From Chaenocephalus aceratus (lineage: Eukaryota > Chordata > Actinopteri > Perciformes > Channichthyidae): a stretch of 64,000 nt of DNA. Shown in pieces: positions 32,250-64,000 of the stretch (position 1 is the stretch's first letter; each line of letters begins with the position of its first letter). Made by a program: the position numbers and the translations under genes. Location: positions 30,787,952 through 30,851,951 of the forward strand of contig CM043800.1 in assembly GCA_023974075.1 (NCBI GenBank). Reading direction: 5' to 3'. The notes under the pieces were generated by a model. It was given only the letters and a program-made list of their open reading frames with translations. It searched no databases and was not told the origin of the DNA.

Positions 32250-33570
32250 ACCTGCTGAGGTAGGTTAATGTCCGATCACCTTGAGATAATCTCACAAGTA
32301 GAATAATCCTTTTGGGTATCAGAGCATTGGAAACGTGCAAATCACCAAACTTCATTACTATAAAAGCTTTCCTCTGAAGCCTTTTGGTCTCCCTGCAGTG
32401 CCTGCCCTCCTGATCTGATGTTTCCTCTCATATCTGGTTTTCTAACTGTAACGCAGCACTGCCTCCTCTGAACACACGCCTTCTCTCTCTCTCTCTTCTG
32501 GTCGGACCAGTTGGACCAGCTGTGTGAGCCGGTGCTTCTTTATTGTGTCGGTGTGTAGCATGTTTAGATAAGCAGGTCAGAGAGAACTCATGTGGGTCCA
32601 CTCACCCAGCAGACCCCATGTGATACTGATAGTATAACTTAGAGACTGCTCTGCATGTGACACCTCCATTTCCTTTTGAAAAATACAAATCAAATATTTC
32701 TCATTGTTTGTTGTTTAACTGATGAGCAATTAAAATCAGAAAGGTGGTATGAAGGGTCAAGTGGTCTATAATGCTTTATGTGATTTTATGTGCATCAAGA
32801 AAAACAGCAGCAAGTGTTTGGAAAATGTCAGTCGCTGCATAAAAAGACAAGGGTTCAGTACTGTCAACACTGCAGGCATCATCGGCTCATACCTGCCATA
32901 CCTCCAGCCGCTATTAACACTTTACTACCCAAACAAGAGCAGCTGCCTAACTTAAGCCTTCATTTATGCTCAAAACCAGTTCCTCCCTTTCTATCTGAAC
33001 CAAATGAATGACCGAGAATACACCCCTGCTGACAATGCAATGCATGAAAGTATTTAAATATAAACAGCAATAAGATTAACACAAACCCGATTTGTTTGCT
33101 TTGTCACACAGCTCTCCCTCAAAACTGCTGTGTCACTCTTGAATTGCTACACCCGGCTGTCCGAGGCACACCAAGACCCAGAAGACATCTGTATTTGTAT
33201 TATATGAAGTATACATATGTTGAATTCATTTCAAGTGAAAACAATGGTAGTATTTCAAGCCAGAAAAAAACTAGATGAAAGTACAACTTCTGTGAGAATT
33301 GGGAGTTTCTATGCACAAATAGTGATTATGTAAAATATCTCAAATGAGCGTGACGAGGCCCTGGGAACCATGACTTAGCCAGTATGACAAAATAATTATA
33401 GAAGGCTATTTGAATGCAGCGTTTAAATATAACCTGTAAAAAAATAGAAGTAACTTCCTGGTGCAATGAAAAAGCAGAGGGAAAGCCGAGTTGGGGGATC
33501 TTGAAAGGTGAACGATTAGTGGTGACTAATTACAGAGCAGGGAAGCAACTGACAAAAAGAAGTGGTTGTA
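31460..33570. other. intergenic region, RING gene to dhx16
   Basis: It should hold the RING gene promoter and first noncoding exon. A (CA)n tract lies at 32123-32247. No coding exon is seen. Confidence 0.5.
32123..32247. repeat. compound (CA)n microsatellite
   Basis: CA runs broken by CAGTCA at the left, then about 45 uninterrupted CA units. Confidence 0.96.
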
Positions 33571-33574
33571 AAAC

Positions 33575-33580
33575 TTTATT
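33575..33580 (-). terminator. dhx16: probable dhx16 poly(A) signal
   Basis: AATAAA on the minus strand in the context CAGCAATAAAGTTTTAC, about 520 bp beyond the dhx16 stop codon at 34102. Confidence 0.55.
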
Positions 33581-34101
33581 GCTGTAGAAAAATGAAAATA
33601 AACAAGATAAGGAGCCTCACACATGTGTGATTTGGAAATGAGTCTTTTCAGTTTGGTGGAGGCTCCTCTGTAACTTACACACTTTAACAGCGTGCCGGTT
33701 TCACAAAAGTAAAGTCTTGCTCTTTCAGGGGGTGAAAAACCCTCCCAGTGAGTTGCAATGCAGGAAACTCCAGGTGCTTCAATGTTTCCTTGTGGTTGGC
33801 TTTTGATTAACCCACCCTCTGTCTGTGACCCACCCTCTGCTCCTCATGTGTGTTGAGGCTACACATTTAGTACAAAATGTCATCTCCAGTCACAGAAGAA
33901 AACAATTGAAGACAAACAGGTGGAGACAGGCTTGAACCATAGACTGTAGCCGACACTACATTTTCCAAACTTTTCCTCATTTAATTTTATGACATTTCCA
34001 ATAGTCATTTTGTCACGTTGACCCTGCCCTGAGAGAGGGTGGGAGTGAGCCCCCCGCTCTTTTGATTTTCACCATCTGTCCCCTGAGCTTCGGGCCTCTC
34101 T

Positions 34102-49272
<15,171 letters not shown>

Positions 49273-50042
49273 GGTGCCTGTTCAAGGATCACAACAACAG
49301 ACAATCGTTGTTCTTAATGCTGGTGCTGATGTTGAATATTAAAATATAAAGGAAGCCGGTGGCTACAACCAAACATCCAAAATAGGTGGTTTATTAACAC
49401 ATAGGTAAAGTCATCATTTTAATTTCCCCTGACTTTTTAATACTTGATTTTTATTTTTAAATTAAAATGGTTGATTACCGCAGGACGAAAGAATGTAACA
49501 TTTAAAAATGAAGGAATGACTATGAGCTAAACTCGTTAAACACATAAGAAAGAACAAGAAATAGAAATAAAGAATAGAATAAAATGACGTCAATACGTTG
49601 AAACAAATAAGATAAAGTATGTTAGACATGTTTGTATTAAAACGAAAAAGCATTGCCGTTTTTAGATGTTGAAGTTTTTTGCAGAAATGTGCAAAATGGT
49701 CCAAATAACAACGTATGTTTCACAGCATTAAGTGTGAAGACTATGTACAGACTATGTACAGACTAGAGATACAACCTAGTCCCACTCGTTTTTCTGGAAA
49801 GTAAAATGCAAATTGGGAAAGTAAAAATGTTGACAGTCCTGGGAAAGTAAAAAGTATACTAGCTAGAGCTAAACTAGTATGTCTAGCTATATTCCTTGAC
49901 AGTTCACTAGACCTTACATTTCAATAGTGCACTAGTGAGCTAGTCTGATTTTTTTTTTGCAGGGTGGGCTTTAACTTTAGATTAAAAACAATAACGTACA
50001 GTTCTTTCTTTGACACATAAACTACTCATTGATTTCACTTAC

Positions 50043-50290
50043 CGCTTCTCAAAATGCTCAAACAACGTTGTTGTTATGGTGGAAGTAGCAGGCTGTGTGT
50101 TAGCTAACTCCAGCTACAAGTGTTGTTTTAGCTTGAGATGCAGCTCACAAGCTCCCGGTAAGAACACTTAAAGGATACATCCTTTAGCAGCCGTCTATAA
50201 TTATGTATTTGTGGCTTTATTTTTCCAGACGAAACACCGTAAAAATAACAATAATGAATTAAAGTTTTGCAACGTTAGCTCTGCACACGC
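50043..50290 (-). other. dhx16: probable dhx16 first noncoding exon
   Basis: The minus strand has an exact consensus donor (GCG followed by GTAAGTG) after 50043. The start-codon exon is preceded by an acceptor (TTGAACAG) ending at about 49279. The 5' border is not visible. Confidence 0.5.
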
Positions 50291-50307
50291 TGAAGAAGGA
50301 AGCGGAA

Positions 50308-50315
50308 TGACGTCA
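50308..50315. promoter_or_regulatory. dhx16: consensus CRE (TGACGTCA) at the dhx16 promoter
   Basis: A palindromic CRE next to two GGAA cores (AAGGAAGCGGAA), an Ets/CRE combination common in housekeeping promoters. It lies just upstream of the probable dhx16 first exon. Confidence 0.55.
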
Positions 50316-50430
50316 TGTACAAATAAACGAAGAAGACTGCAGCGCTTATTGTCCCCTAGTGGCCATCTGGAAAACAACACGGTGTTAACTTTAATCAGTC
50401 TATTGGTTTTACAAATGTATAGTCAGACTA

Positions 50431-51632
50431 CAGGGGTGCCCAACCTTTTTTGAACCGAGAGCTACTTTTACAGGTAAATACACACTTCTACTTGTATAAA
50501 ACTGACCTTTGTATGATTAATACTTCCTAAAATACTGCAGATCATTTATCTTACCTCTTTCTAATCTACACACATACAAGTATTTAACTGAAGTTACACA
50601 ACGGTGTTGTTGATACAGAGCACGTTTATTCACACGTCACATACTTCAGTGGATAATGTTTTCAAGAAACATTGAACAGTGATATGACACAGGGAAAAAA
50701 GAAAAGACACTGAACCCTTTCTTTGCCATTATATAAAAATAGTGTTGCTACAAAAGTATAAATTAGGCTTACTAATAAGACAACTCAGATCTGAAGCTAT
50801 GAATCTGCTGCCAAAGTGCAATAAAAAAGACAAAATTAATAGAATCAAACCCTTTTCTTTTTTTTGCATTTTAGTAGAGTATAAAAATAAATGCCTTTAA
50901 AATAGAATGCAAGCAACACTAGTTTCTTAACCTGAATTGATAATAGACTATAATCAATTTAAACAGAACAGATCTTAAAGTTTGCATTCGTATACCATTT
51001 GTACAATAATTATAATGAATAAGTTCAAACAAACTAAAACGTACAGCTGATTAATAACGGTATCTAACTTGAGTTTTTATTATATCAAAAACCTGTTGAA
51101 ATGCTACTGTTTTTTACTGTCCTCCAAAAGCGCGTCCGCGCAGCCTCCAGGAATGCTTCTTTCACAACTTCGCCGTCTTTGAAAGACTTCATGTGTTTCG
51201 CAAGAACGTGACTGACACGATAAGATGCTCTGGTAGCAGCCTTGCTCTTGTTGTTGGGCCTGGTGAAAATTGACTGCTGTGCATTTAGCTGTCCTTTCAG
51301 GCCCCTCACCCTTTTGGGAGCGTAGGGCAGAATTAGGAGGGAATTCCGTCTCGTAGCGTTTGTGCAATGTTTTGAAATGCCGCTCCTAAATTACCCTTCT
51401 TCGATAAAGCCACGCTCGCATTGCAGATGAGACAGATGGACTTTGAATTGGAATAGATTAAAAAAATAATCATCCTCCCACTCGGAGTGAAAATGATATA
51501 TTTTGGACTCTTTTGCTTCTGTCATTTATTGTGGTCTTGTGTGCGGACTGTCACTCCTGTTGTCACGGACAACGTCAGCAAACTAGTGCCCACTGCCCAC
51601 CAGCCACGCCCTCGACTGGTTGGGCACCCCTA
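50431..51632 (-). mobile_element. decayed hAT-type element with BED-finger transposase N terminus
   Basis: The termini CAGGGGTGCCCAACC (50431) and GGTTGGGCACCCCTA (ending 51632) are inverted copies with one mismatch. On the minus strand at about 51110-51480, fragments in different frames read like the N terminus of a BED-zinc-finger hAT transposase: LICNAS, then YETEFPPNSALR, then ASYRVSHVLAKHMKSFKDGE. Stops and frame changes separate them, and the transposase core is missing. No clear 8-bp duplication is seen. Confidence 0.7.
51175..51480 (-). pseudogene. hAT/SCAND3-GTF2IRD2-type transposase fragment
   Basis: BED finger, linker and the ASYRVSHVLAKHMKSFKDGEV motif, known from ZBED/GTF2IRD2/SCAND3-like hAT transposases. 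It is broken by at least two frame changes and ends after VVKEAFLEAA. It is not functional. Confidence 0.65.
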
Positions 51633-52225
51633 CATTATAACTGTAAAGGTTGTGGGCCACTCAATATAGGCCTACAATTTGCAATCCAATTAATGATAAA
51701 TTATAAAGAAAATGTACAACAGTCTACTGAAGAATTATTGCATTCAAACTTGAAGAACAAAAGTCTTAAAATACTAAAATACCTGAAGCAAAATAAGTCA
51801 GTATGCAAAAATGAACAATTTCAGAATGATATATTATGGCATTGCAGTTATTGATGCATTAACGTGCATGCCTACACCACTTTAATTAGAAGTAGGCTAT
51901 ATTAGAAGTATAATATTAGAAGTATAATCATATTATGTTTTAATGACCAAACGTCACGCTATAATACTGCTTAAAGTCGCTCTAAAAGATGGGTGAGTCC
52001 TCAGCACTACGTAACTGAGAGACCTAAAAGGGATGTGACCACCTTCGGAAAAAACGACATGATTATGATTATGAGGAAGTGCGCTGATGCTCTCCAAGTC
52101 TAAAATCAAAAGTTGAAAGATATGTAAAGTTCCTCATCAGGACGTTTAAAGACATAATCTCCTCCTGCGGCCCCTCACTCGATCCTCAGCCCGGACAGAG
52201 GGCTCGTCAGTGGCCTGAAGGAGAG

Positions 52226-57552
<5,327 letters not shown>

Positions 57553-58188
57553 AAACAGAGTGAGAGATGTTAATGCAAGCTATTATTTAACTATAATAGA
57601 GTATATCATCTAAACTGTATTTCATGTATATGATTTTATGGCTGTGGGAAAAGAGACAATGGTTCTATATTTTAATGTTGTAGGTTCCAATAATGCATTT
57701 TAATAATGAGGTCAATTAATCAATGTTTAAATATTAAGATTGCAGTTATAGTTCACTTCTTTACCAGGTACATTTTTCGATTAAATATACCAAATTCTGA
57801 GGACTTTTTCTCCTAGAAATAGTCCATGGTACTAATGAACCTTTTTTATTAGGTTTTCCATTAAAACTTAAACCAAAAGGATACATTGAAATTCAATTTG
57901 TTTTAATCATGCTCAGATGGTCTTTCATGCAGGTAAAAGTCCGTCTGAAGCATCGTGGAAATTCATGAGCCATGAGCGATCAATCTCTGACCTCTGGTGG
58001 AAGTTTCTGGTAAAGAGTGAATTCACACAGCGGTGAACACTCATTTGACCTCAACTCTTCGGGGTTAAACTTTGAGGAATAATATCGAGTCTCAACCCAC
58101 AGAGTGCAGCTTAGTGATATATTTCTGTCTTATGTGACTTAGTGTTAACTGATACTTTAAGAAGATCTGAAATGTTGTATCTGTATTA

Positions 58189-58194
58189 AATAAA
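58189..58194 (+). terminator. ppt2: probable ppt2 poly(A) signal
   Basis: AATAAA in ATTAAATAAAGTATTG, about 640 bp beyond the stop codon at 57552. Confidence 0.6.
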
Positions 58195-58924
58195 GTATTG
58201 TTGGAACACCAATCTCTTAAGTATTATTTGTATGTTTGTTTTTTCAGACTTCTGCCCAAGCTATATAACTTAACATTGTATTGTGTTCCAGGCGTCATTT
58301 GCGCTGGAGACGGGTCCCACATCTACAGGAGAATCCAGTACATTATTGTCTTATCAAACTATTACATTTTTATCCATTTATGACATTGTCAGAGTGGCTT
58401 ATTCATCTCTTTTATAATGTGTGTTTTGTTATTACTTTGGACAGCAGTCTTTTGTGAGGATGCTAAACTACAATAATAAAAAAGGCCTTTAGATACAAAT
58501 AATTTTACAGTACCATTAAGAACAGCCTCAAAATCCATTTGCACAATAAAAGTGAAGAGATAGTCACCATAAAAACGAATATTCTGTCCCTGGTTTAATT
58601 TAAACCCTTTAAGATTGATCTTTAATTATCCTGTTTTATTGAAAGTTATGTTATCAAGCACATTTTAGGCTACATAATACTCAATTGGCCTCTGACTGCA
58701 GAGTATAGGTTACATGTTGACTCTTTAGCCCTTCACACATGATTGGGCTGTGATCAAACGCATTGATTGTAATTAATGAACTGATTCATGGGGTTGAGTT
58801 ATGGATTGTGTGTTGGGCTAATAAAAAAAAGGTAAAGCTTACACACATATATATAGATTACAATACAAATCTAGGATTAGTATATGTTGTTCTGAAATAG
58901 TTAAAGTGTTAGTTGTTGTACTTC

Positions 58925-59038
58925 AAGAAGAAGAAGAAGAAGAAGAAGAAGAAGAAGAAGAAGAAGAAGAAGAGAAGAAGAAGAAGAAGAAGAAGAAGAA
59001 GAAGAAGAAGAAGAAGAAGAAGAAGAAGAAGAAGAAGG
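58925..59038. repeat. (AAG)n microsatellite
   Basis: About 38 AAG units with one phase break near 58973. Confidence 0.96.
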
Positions 59039-59295
59039 AGGACCTTTATTGATCGTATATGTTTTTATATAATTGTTTGGCACAGGACTCAGAGTAGGCC
59101 TATACCAGTACAAGTACCAGAGTGAAGTAAAAGCCCTGCAATCAAAAATATAACTCAAGTAAAAGTAGAAACGTATTAACATCAACCTATACTTAAAGTA
59201 CCAACAATAAAAGTACTCATTATGCAGATTGGCCAATTTCAGAAAATTATAAATTACATCTTTTTTTTATGATGTATTAGTGTTATCAAAGCTAG

Positions 59296-59643
59296 TTAAA
59301 GGTGGGGTATGTCATTTATTTCAGAAACACTTTGTTATATTGCATGGAATGCTCTATACATTACATATACAATCATCTGTGGAAGCCCTGTCGCTGTAAA
59401 AAGCACGACCAATCATTTTAGCCGGCCCGGCTAAAATAACTGCGTGGCCTACCTGCCTGTCAGCCTTCCATCTGTGCACAAACTTATCTCGTGCTCTCAT
59501 TGGTCAGGTGCGCGTTCTTGTGTGTGTTGGAGGGGGGGGCTCTAGTGGCATATTTTTTCCGGTTGTGTATTTTCAAATTCTAGCGCACTCGAGCTGGTTC
59601 CTCCACAATTACAGTCTATGAAAATTACCTACCCCACCTTTAA
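59296..59643. mobile_element. TTAA-flanked MITE (AGGTGGGGTA termini)
   Basis: TTAA at 59296 followed by AGGTGGGGTA is mirrored by TACCCCACCT followed by TTAA at 59640-59643. It interrupts sequence of the AAGTAAAAGTA repeat class, so it is the younger insertion. No coding content. Confidence 0.8.
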
Positions 59644-59967
59644 GGTGCAGCTAAGTACTTTGCACAGAGTAGCTTGTGTATTTTACACTTTAGTGAAATT
59701 AAGTACATTTCACATCATTAAGGTACCTTATGGTACTAAATACATGTAGGCTAGTGGAGTAAAAAGTACACACATTTACCTTTGTATTGTAGTGGGGGTA
59801 TAAGTACAAAGTATCAACACATTGACATACTTAAGTAAAGTACAAGTCCCTCAAAATTGCAAGTAAGTAGCCTACAGTACTTCAGTAAATCTACACCACT
59901 AGAGGAGGGACAACATGGCTCCACTCTTTCCTCCTGTTTGCACACCTCCCCAAACAGGTATGAGCTG

Positions 59968-59975
59968 TGACGTCA
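59968..59975. promoter_or_regulatory. consensus CRE (TGACGTCA) at the PDE4DIP-like promoter
   Basis: A palindromic CRE about 30-100 bp upstream of a GC-richer stretch (59990-60074) that ends in a splice donor (GTATGTAAG at 60075). It probably marks the core promoter and first noncoding exon. Confidence 0.5.
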
Positions 59976-61491
59976 GCAAGGTGACACCCACCGCCTCTCT
60001 TCTGTTGCCGCTCCGGTGTGCTGCGACCATAGACTGTATAGCGACGCGCCTCAGACCAGCTCCAGCAGAGATTTGTATGTAAGAAACTTTACTTAACTCT
60101 CACATGTGTTTTTGTGTGTGACTTGGCATCGTTTTGAGGCAAACATGAACATTTCTTCCTCGCGTATCGGACTTTAAACTTCTCTCAGCGCGTGAAAAAC
60201 CCGGGTCCAGGGGTGAAAGCTAACGTACGATTTTCAAACATATACTTATTGTGTCTGGCTAAATGTTTGTTTGTGACGTAAAAAGATAACTCAACGGCGT
60301 CCAATGATTATTATATTCAGGAAACACTCACTGCTCCGCTTTCACACCGTGGCGTTACTTTCGCATTGAACCGCTGCACTTCAGTCTCTTAAAATAGAAT
60401 CAGATATATGATAGTTGAACTGTTTTCCACTGGATGATGAAACGTTTTCCCCTGGGAACATGTCTCGTGCTGTTGTATTTAGGCAGTCAAAGGTCGAGTA
60501 TGGTGGCTATATGTATCCCATTTATGGGTTAAGTTCACGGTGTCCTTAAGCAAACGCATATTAACATCATATGGGGGTGGTGTTTACGGTTTTCCCATTC
60601 TAACACATAATCATGTTAAGTTCACGCCACATAATTGTTTTATTTAGTCCTAATTAAATGGTTCTAAAATGATAGTCTGTATGTTTTCTGGGTTTAAAAT
60701 GATTCATGGAAGTCTAGTTTCTGACTTGTGAGCGGGGGAAAGGTTCATGGAGAGACTGACTGTTGAAGAGAGAGTTCCATTCATCGACTGGATTTACTGT
60801 CAGCGTGGCTCAAGGTCGACGTGTCCCGCCCTGTGGGCAGCTACAGTAAACACCAGCAGATGAGCTGCAATAAAGTGAACAAAACCCCAGACAGGGAAGA
60901 GATACAACTCAATCAAAATCAAAATCAAAAGGAAGACACAATATCTCAAACAGGGTGGATTATATGGCTCTATCAAACTTTATATGACCGGTTTCTATGG
61001 AAACGGAGCTGGAAAATGAATAATTTCCATAAAAGTCATTGCCAGCTGTTAGGCTAACATTAGGAAAAATAAGAAAATAATCTTTCTCTCCTATAATCTC
61101 CTAAGAGGTCACAAGATCAGTCTGTGGGTCTTCTTTCTGACTTTGTAATAACATACTCACCCTTTTTCTGGTTTCCTCTGATATAATGAACATAATTGAA
61201 AACAATAAACAACAGGTCATGTTGAGAAATTGCTTTTGGTATCACAAATCATTTGTGTAATTTAAAGAATGAAAACTTTTCCTCTGGTTTCTAAAAAGTG
61301 TTTTTTGCCTTTTCAGATTGTTTAATTTAGGAGTCCTAAAGAGGTTACATATGCAGTATTCTTCTAATCTCATTGTGGATAAAACTGTATAGTGTACAGC
61401 TAAGCAGATGGCTCTGTGAGGTGCTCATGATTCAGGTTAGGAATCACTTCTTTTGAATGCATCCCGGTTTTTTTTCTGCTTTGATTTACAG

Positions 61492-64000
61492 AGAATTTCC
61501 AACATCTATCGGGACAACAGTGCCGATGTCCTCCAGAGGTAAACATGAATTTTGCCGAATGTGTGGCGGAGCTCTCAAGGGAAACCAAAGGCGGTGGCTG
61601 TTTGGGGGATTGAATAAGAAGGTTGGCCCGCCTCAGACCCCGACAGAGTCTCTGAGGGGAGGCAGTCTGTCCCGGTCCTCGCAGAGCAGCCCCTGGGGTG
61701 AGTCTGGAGAATAAGGAAATAAAGCAAACTACCATGCATAAATGTCACTCGTTATAGCATTATCAATTCAAATGCAAATGCAGATGTCATCTAGCTAGTG
61801 ACAACTTGGGAAAGTAATACAATGTACACAAATAATAAATGTTCTCCTCAATAGTGGAAATAAAATGTTGCCTTAAACTGTAGAAAAACTTAATTTTTCT
61901 CTTCACAGGCAGCATGTTATCTCTGGGTTCCTCCATGTCTCTCTCCAAGTCCCAGTTATCCCTGAACTCCCGTCCAAAGGGATGGATCTGCTCTCCGTGT
62001 TGACCCACATTCTGGGGCAGTGTGTACCACGCGGCTACGGGCAGGAGGAGTTTGTGTGTGGCAAATGCATGTGCGTCCTGGAGCGGGTGTTCAAATTCGA
62101 CACAGTGATATCCAGGGTGAGGGTGCTTTCGTCCGAGAGGCTCCAGAAGCTGATGCAGGAGAGGGACAAGATCAGACAGTGGGTGCGCCAATGCTACTAC
62201 CAGAGAAACCCACGGGACCTCCAGAGCCAGGGCAGCACCAGCGAGGAGGACGGAGATGGGGAGAAGGAGGGCTACAGGGAGATGCTCAAAGAGAATATGG
62301 CACTCTCAGAGTACGAGTGCTGGTCCGAGAAGTGGGACACGTGCCCGTATTTTATAAGAACGGGTAAAAGATGCAGAAAGGGCAAAGGGTGTGAAGGCTG
62401 TGATTCTTTACGGGTGTCCGACTCGGATTATGAGTCTGTTTCTGGGGTTCCTCGCCGTCTGCCTTTCCAACCCTTCTCCCCGCTGGCGTTGTCACGGGAC
62501 AAATCTCAGAGCATGCCCCTCCACTGGCAGAGGATGTCAACCTGCAGCTCCAGCCCCTCTTCCCTGGCAGTGTCCACTCTGTCCTTACAGGCGTCTTCTC
62601 GCACAGCGTCCATTCAGTCTCTGGACTCTCTTGATTGCAACGATCCATTTGACTCACCGGGAGTTCAGTCGACTAACTTTGTGCTGAAAGAGCTGAGAAG
62701 TATCGAGGGGAAGCCGGTCAGTTCTCCATCGGGGAGTAAGATCCCCGTTCTGGGCAGGAAGTGCTCGGGTAAAGCTGGAGAGATGGCGTCACCCTCAGTG
62801 AACAAGGTGCTGATCTTTGGGAGTATGGAGAACGGAGGGGAGGACATGGATGCAGAGGACGGGGATATCCTATCAGAGCTGAGGGAAGAGTTCATGCCTC
62901 TTCATGGAAAGGTGAGTATTTTCATTACTGTCTAAGCATGCCTTAGACTTAAAGTGTACAATAACCACCGTCTGAAAATAAGGGTGCACCTATAAACTGA
63001 GTTTGAGGGGCAAACTATTTAGAAATGTTAATAGAAAATATTATAAAAATAAACCAAGTGAAGTGCATTTTTAAGTCCCAAATCTAGAACACGATGCAGA
63101 TAATCAAGTCTCTTATTTATTCCATCCATGATTAAAACATTTCCAATGTTATCTTTGAGAATGATCCGTATACTGATGCATTTCATTTACAAAGGCTATT
63201 CAAATCTAAATAAAAGCCAAATATTTAGAACTGTTTCCTGCTTGCTCTCAAACACACATATGATGACACACTTGAAATGGCAATATTATGCTTTTTACTC
63301 GTGTTAGCACAAGGTGGCGATTATTGTAAGTTGGGCTTTTTTGAAATATAAACAGCAACTGGCAAGTGACTGCCAAATGGACCCGATTTTCCAAACGGTA
63401 GGGACAAAAGATAAGTCCCAAATATTGGTTTTAAAATCCTCCGCAACTTTTTTTTATAATAAAGAACTCTATCCAGATGCTGTGCCTGCATTCAATATTG
63501 ACACAGTGTGTATCAATAGATCAATCCGGGAGCAAGTGAGGTCAGTCCAGCAGTCCAACAAGACTCAAATAACACTTGTTTTTTAACTTGATAATACCAT
63601 GACCTGACCCATGTTTACCATGAAACCATTTGTGATTCCAGAGCACCTCTGGGAGGGTTCACCACGCTGCCAAACACCTGCGAGGCCAGCTGGACCAAGC
63701 GCTGTCCCACATCAGGACCCTGGAGGCCGAGCTGAAACATGGGAGGAGCAAACCAACTGAAGTTAATGGGGCGGAGGACTGGGCACCTGTGAGCATTCCC
63801 TTTGTTCTCCCACAGTCCTTATTTGAGATGAGCATATGTCTAGAGACGTTTCAGTAGTTAATTTGGAACGTGTGTTTATTCCCTCTCTTGTCAACCAGTT
63901 AGCTTAGCTTAGCTTAAAGACTGCAAACAGCAAGTCTGACTCTGTTAAAAAATAACAAAATATACCTACCCACACATGTAATGCTTACTTAATAAAAGGC
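61492..64000 (+). CDS. PDE4DIP (myomegalin)-like gene, 5' part, partial
   Basis: Centrosome/Golgi scaffold of the myomegalin type. Exons: 61492-61697 (start codon 61526), a second exon ending at 62911, and 63642-63788 (phase 0). The gene runs off the right edge. The protein opens with a zinc-binding module split by a Ser-rich insert: CRMCGGALKGNQRRWLF, then SVLTHILGQ, FVCGKCMCVLERVFKFDTVI and SSERLQKLMQERDKI. This matches the N terminus of the long PDE4DIP isoform. Further matches are EYECWSEKWD, CRKGKGCEGCDSLRVSDSDYE and a Ser-rich region with SSPSGSKIPV. The third exon begins a coiled coil (LRGQLDQALSHIRTLEAEL). The frame between exons 1 and 2 does not join at the obvious acceptor (61908|61909); an acceptor at 61955|61956 restores it. 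A noncoding first exon probably ends at 60074. Confidence 0.85.
62912..63641. other. PDE4DIP-like intron 2
   Basis: AT-rich intron. It contains a 90-codon open frame (63314-63586) without recognisable content or splice logic. Confidence 0.6.
63893..64000. repeat. fish interspersed repeat, cut by the window edge
   Basis: TTAGCTTAGCTTAGCTTAAA, then GACTGCAAACAG, CTGACTCTGTTAAA and AACAAAATATACCTACC, follows the order of a very common teleost repeat (AGCTTAGCATAAAGACTGGAAACAG type). Confidence 0.6.

Larger units (their letters stand above)
58195..59965. other. intergenic region, ppt2 to the PDE4DIP-like gene
   Basis: Filled with repeats: an (AAG)n tract, a TTAA MITE, and flanking stretches (59096-59260 and 59645-59900) full of AAGTAAAAGTA / AAGTACA phrases typical of one abundant fish repeat class. 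No gene is supported. Confidence 0.65.

Noticed and set aside
60821..61057. 78-codon open frame upstream of the PDE4DIP-like start
   Set aside because: No similarity seen, no acceptor or donor that would join it to 61492; it is left as intron.
63314..63586. 90-codon open frame in the PDE4DIP-like intron
   Set aside because: No recognisable motif and no splice sites in phase with the flanking exons; it is probably chance.

Overview
The window is nuclear DNA from a ray-finned fish, most likely a percomorph teleost. The genes are split by GT-AG introns and encode vertebrate orthologs. (CA)n, (GA)n and (AAG)n microsatellites are dense. The introns hold typical fish SINEs, TTAA-flanked MITEs and hAT-like fragments. 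The species cannot be named from the sequence.

Layout, left to right. Minus strand: the 5' end of gabbr1 (signal peptide and two sushi exons; the gene runs off the left edge), sh3bp5l (complete, six coding exons), mgat1 (complete, two coding exons), an unrecognised two-exon gene (27976-28868), an intronless-CDS transmembrane RING gene resembling RNF225/RNF183, and dhx16 (complete, 20 coding exons, 34102-49272). Plus strand: ppt2 (complete, eight coding exons, 52226-57552) and the 5' part of a PDE4DIP (myomegalin)-like gene that runs off the right edge. dhx16 and ppt2 are head to head across about 2-3 kb that holds a decayed hAT-type element.

The genes do not form one pathway: GABA-B receptor, Rab11 GEF, Golgi N-glycan branching, ubiquitin ligase, spliceosome helicase, lysosomal thioesterase, centrosome/Golgi scaffold. 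The linkage is still informative, because GABBR1, DHX16 and PPT2 all lie in the human MHC/extended MHC on 6p. This segment therefore looks like a rearranged piece of that ancestral linkage group.

The most notable signals outside ordinary genes are: a (CT)n microsatellite acting as the polypyrimidine tract of a gabbr1 exon; a (CA)n tract starting at an sh3bp5l splice donor; a candidate 18-nt gabbr1 micro-exon; an 807-bp foldback transposon with telomere-like repeats near its centre; a MITE with an exact 8-bp target duplication and a nested SINE; and a reading-frame conflict in the second coding exon of the PDE4DIP-like gene. I found no clear evidence of a new multi-gene system. The unrecognised 264-residue protein at 27976-28868 is the best candidate for something undescribed.
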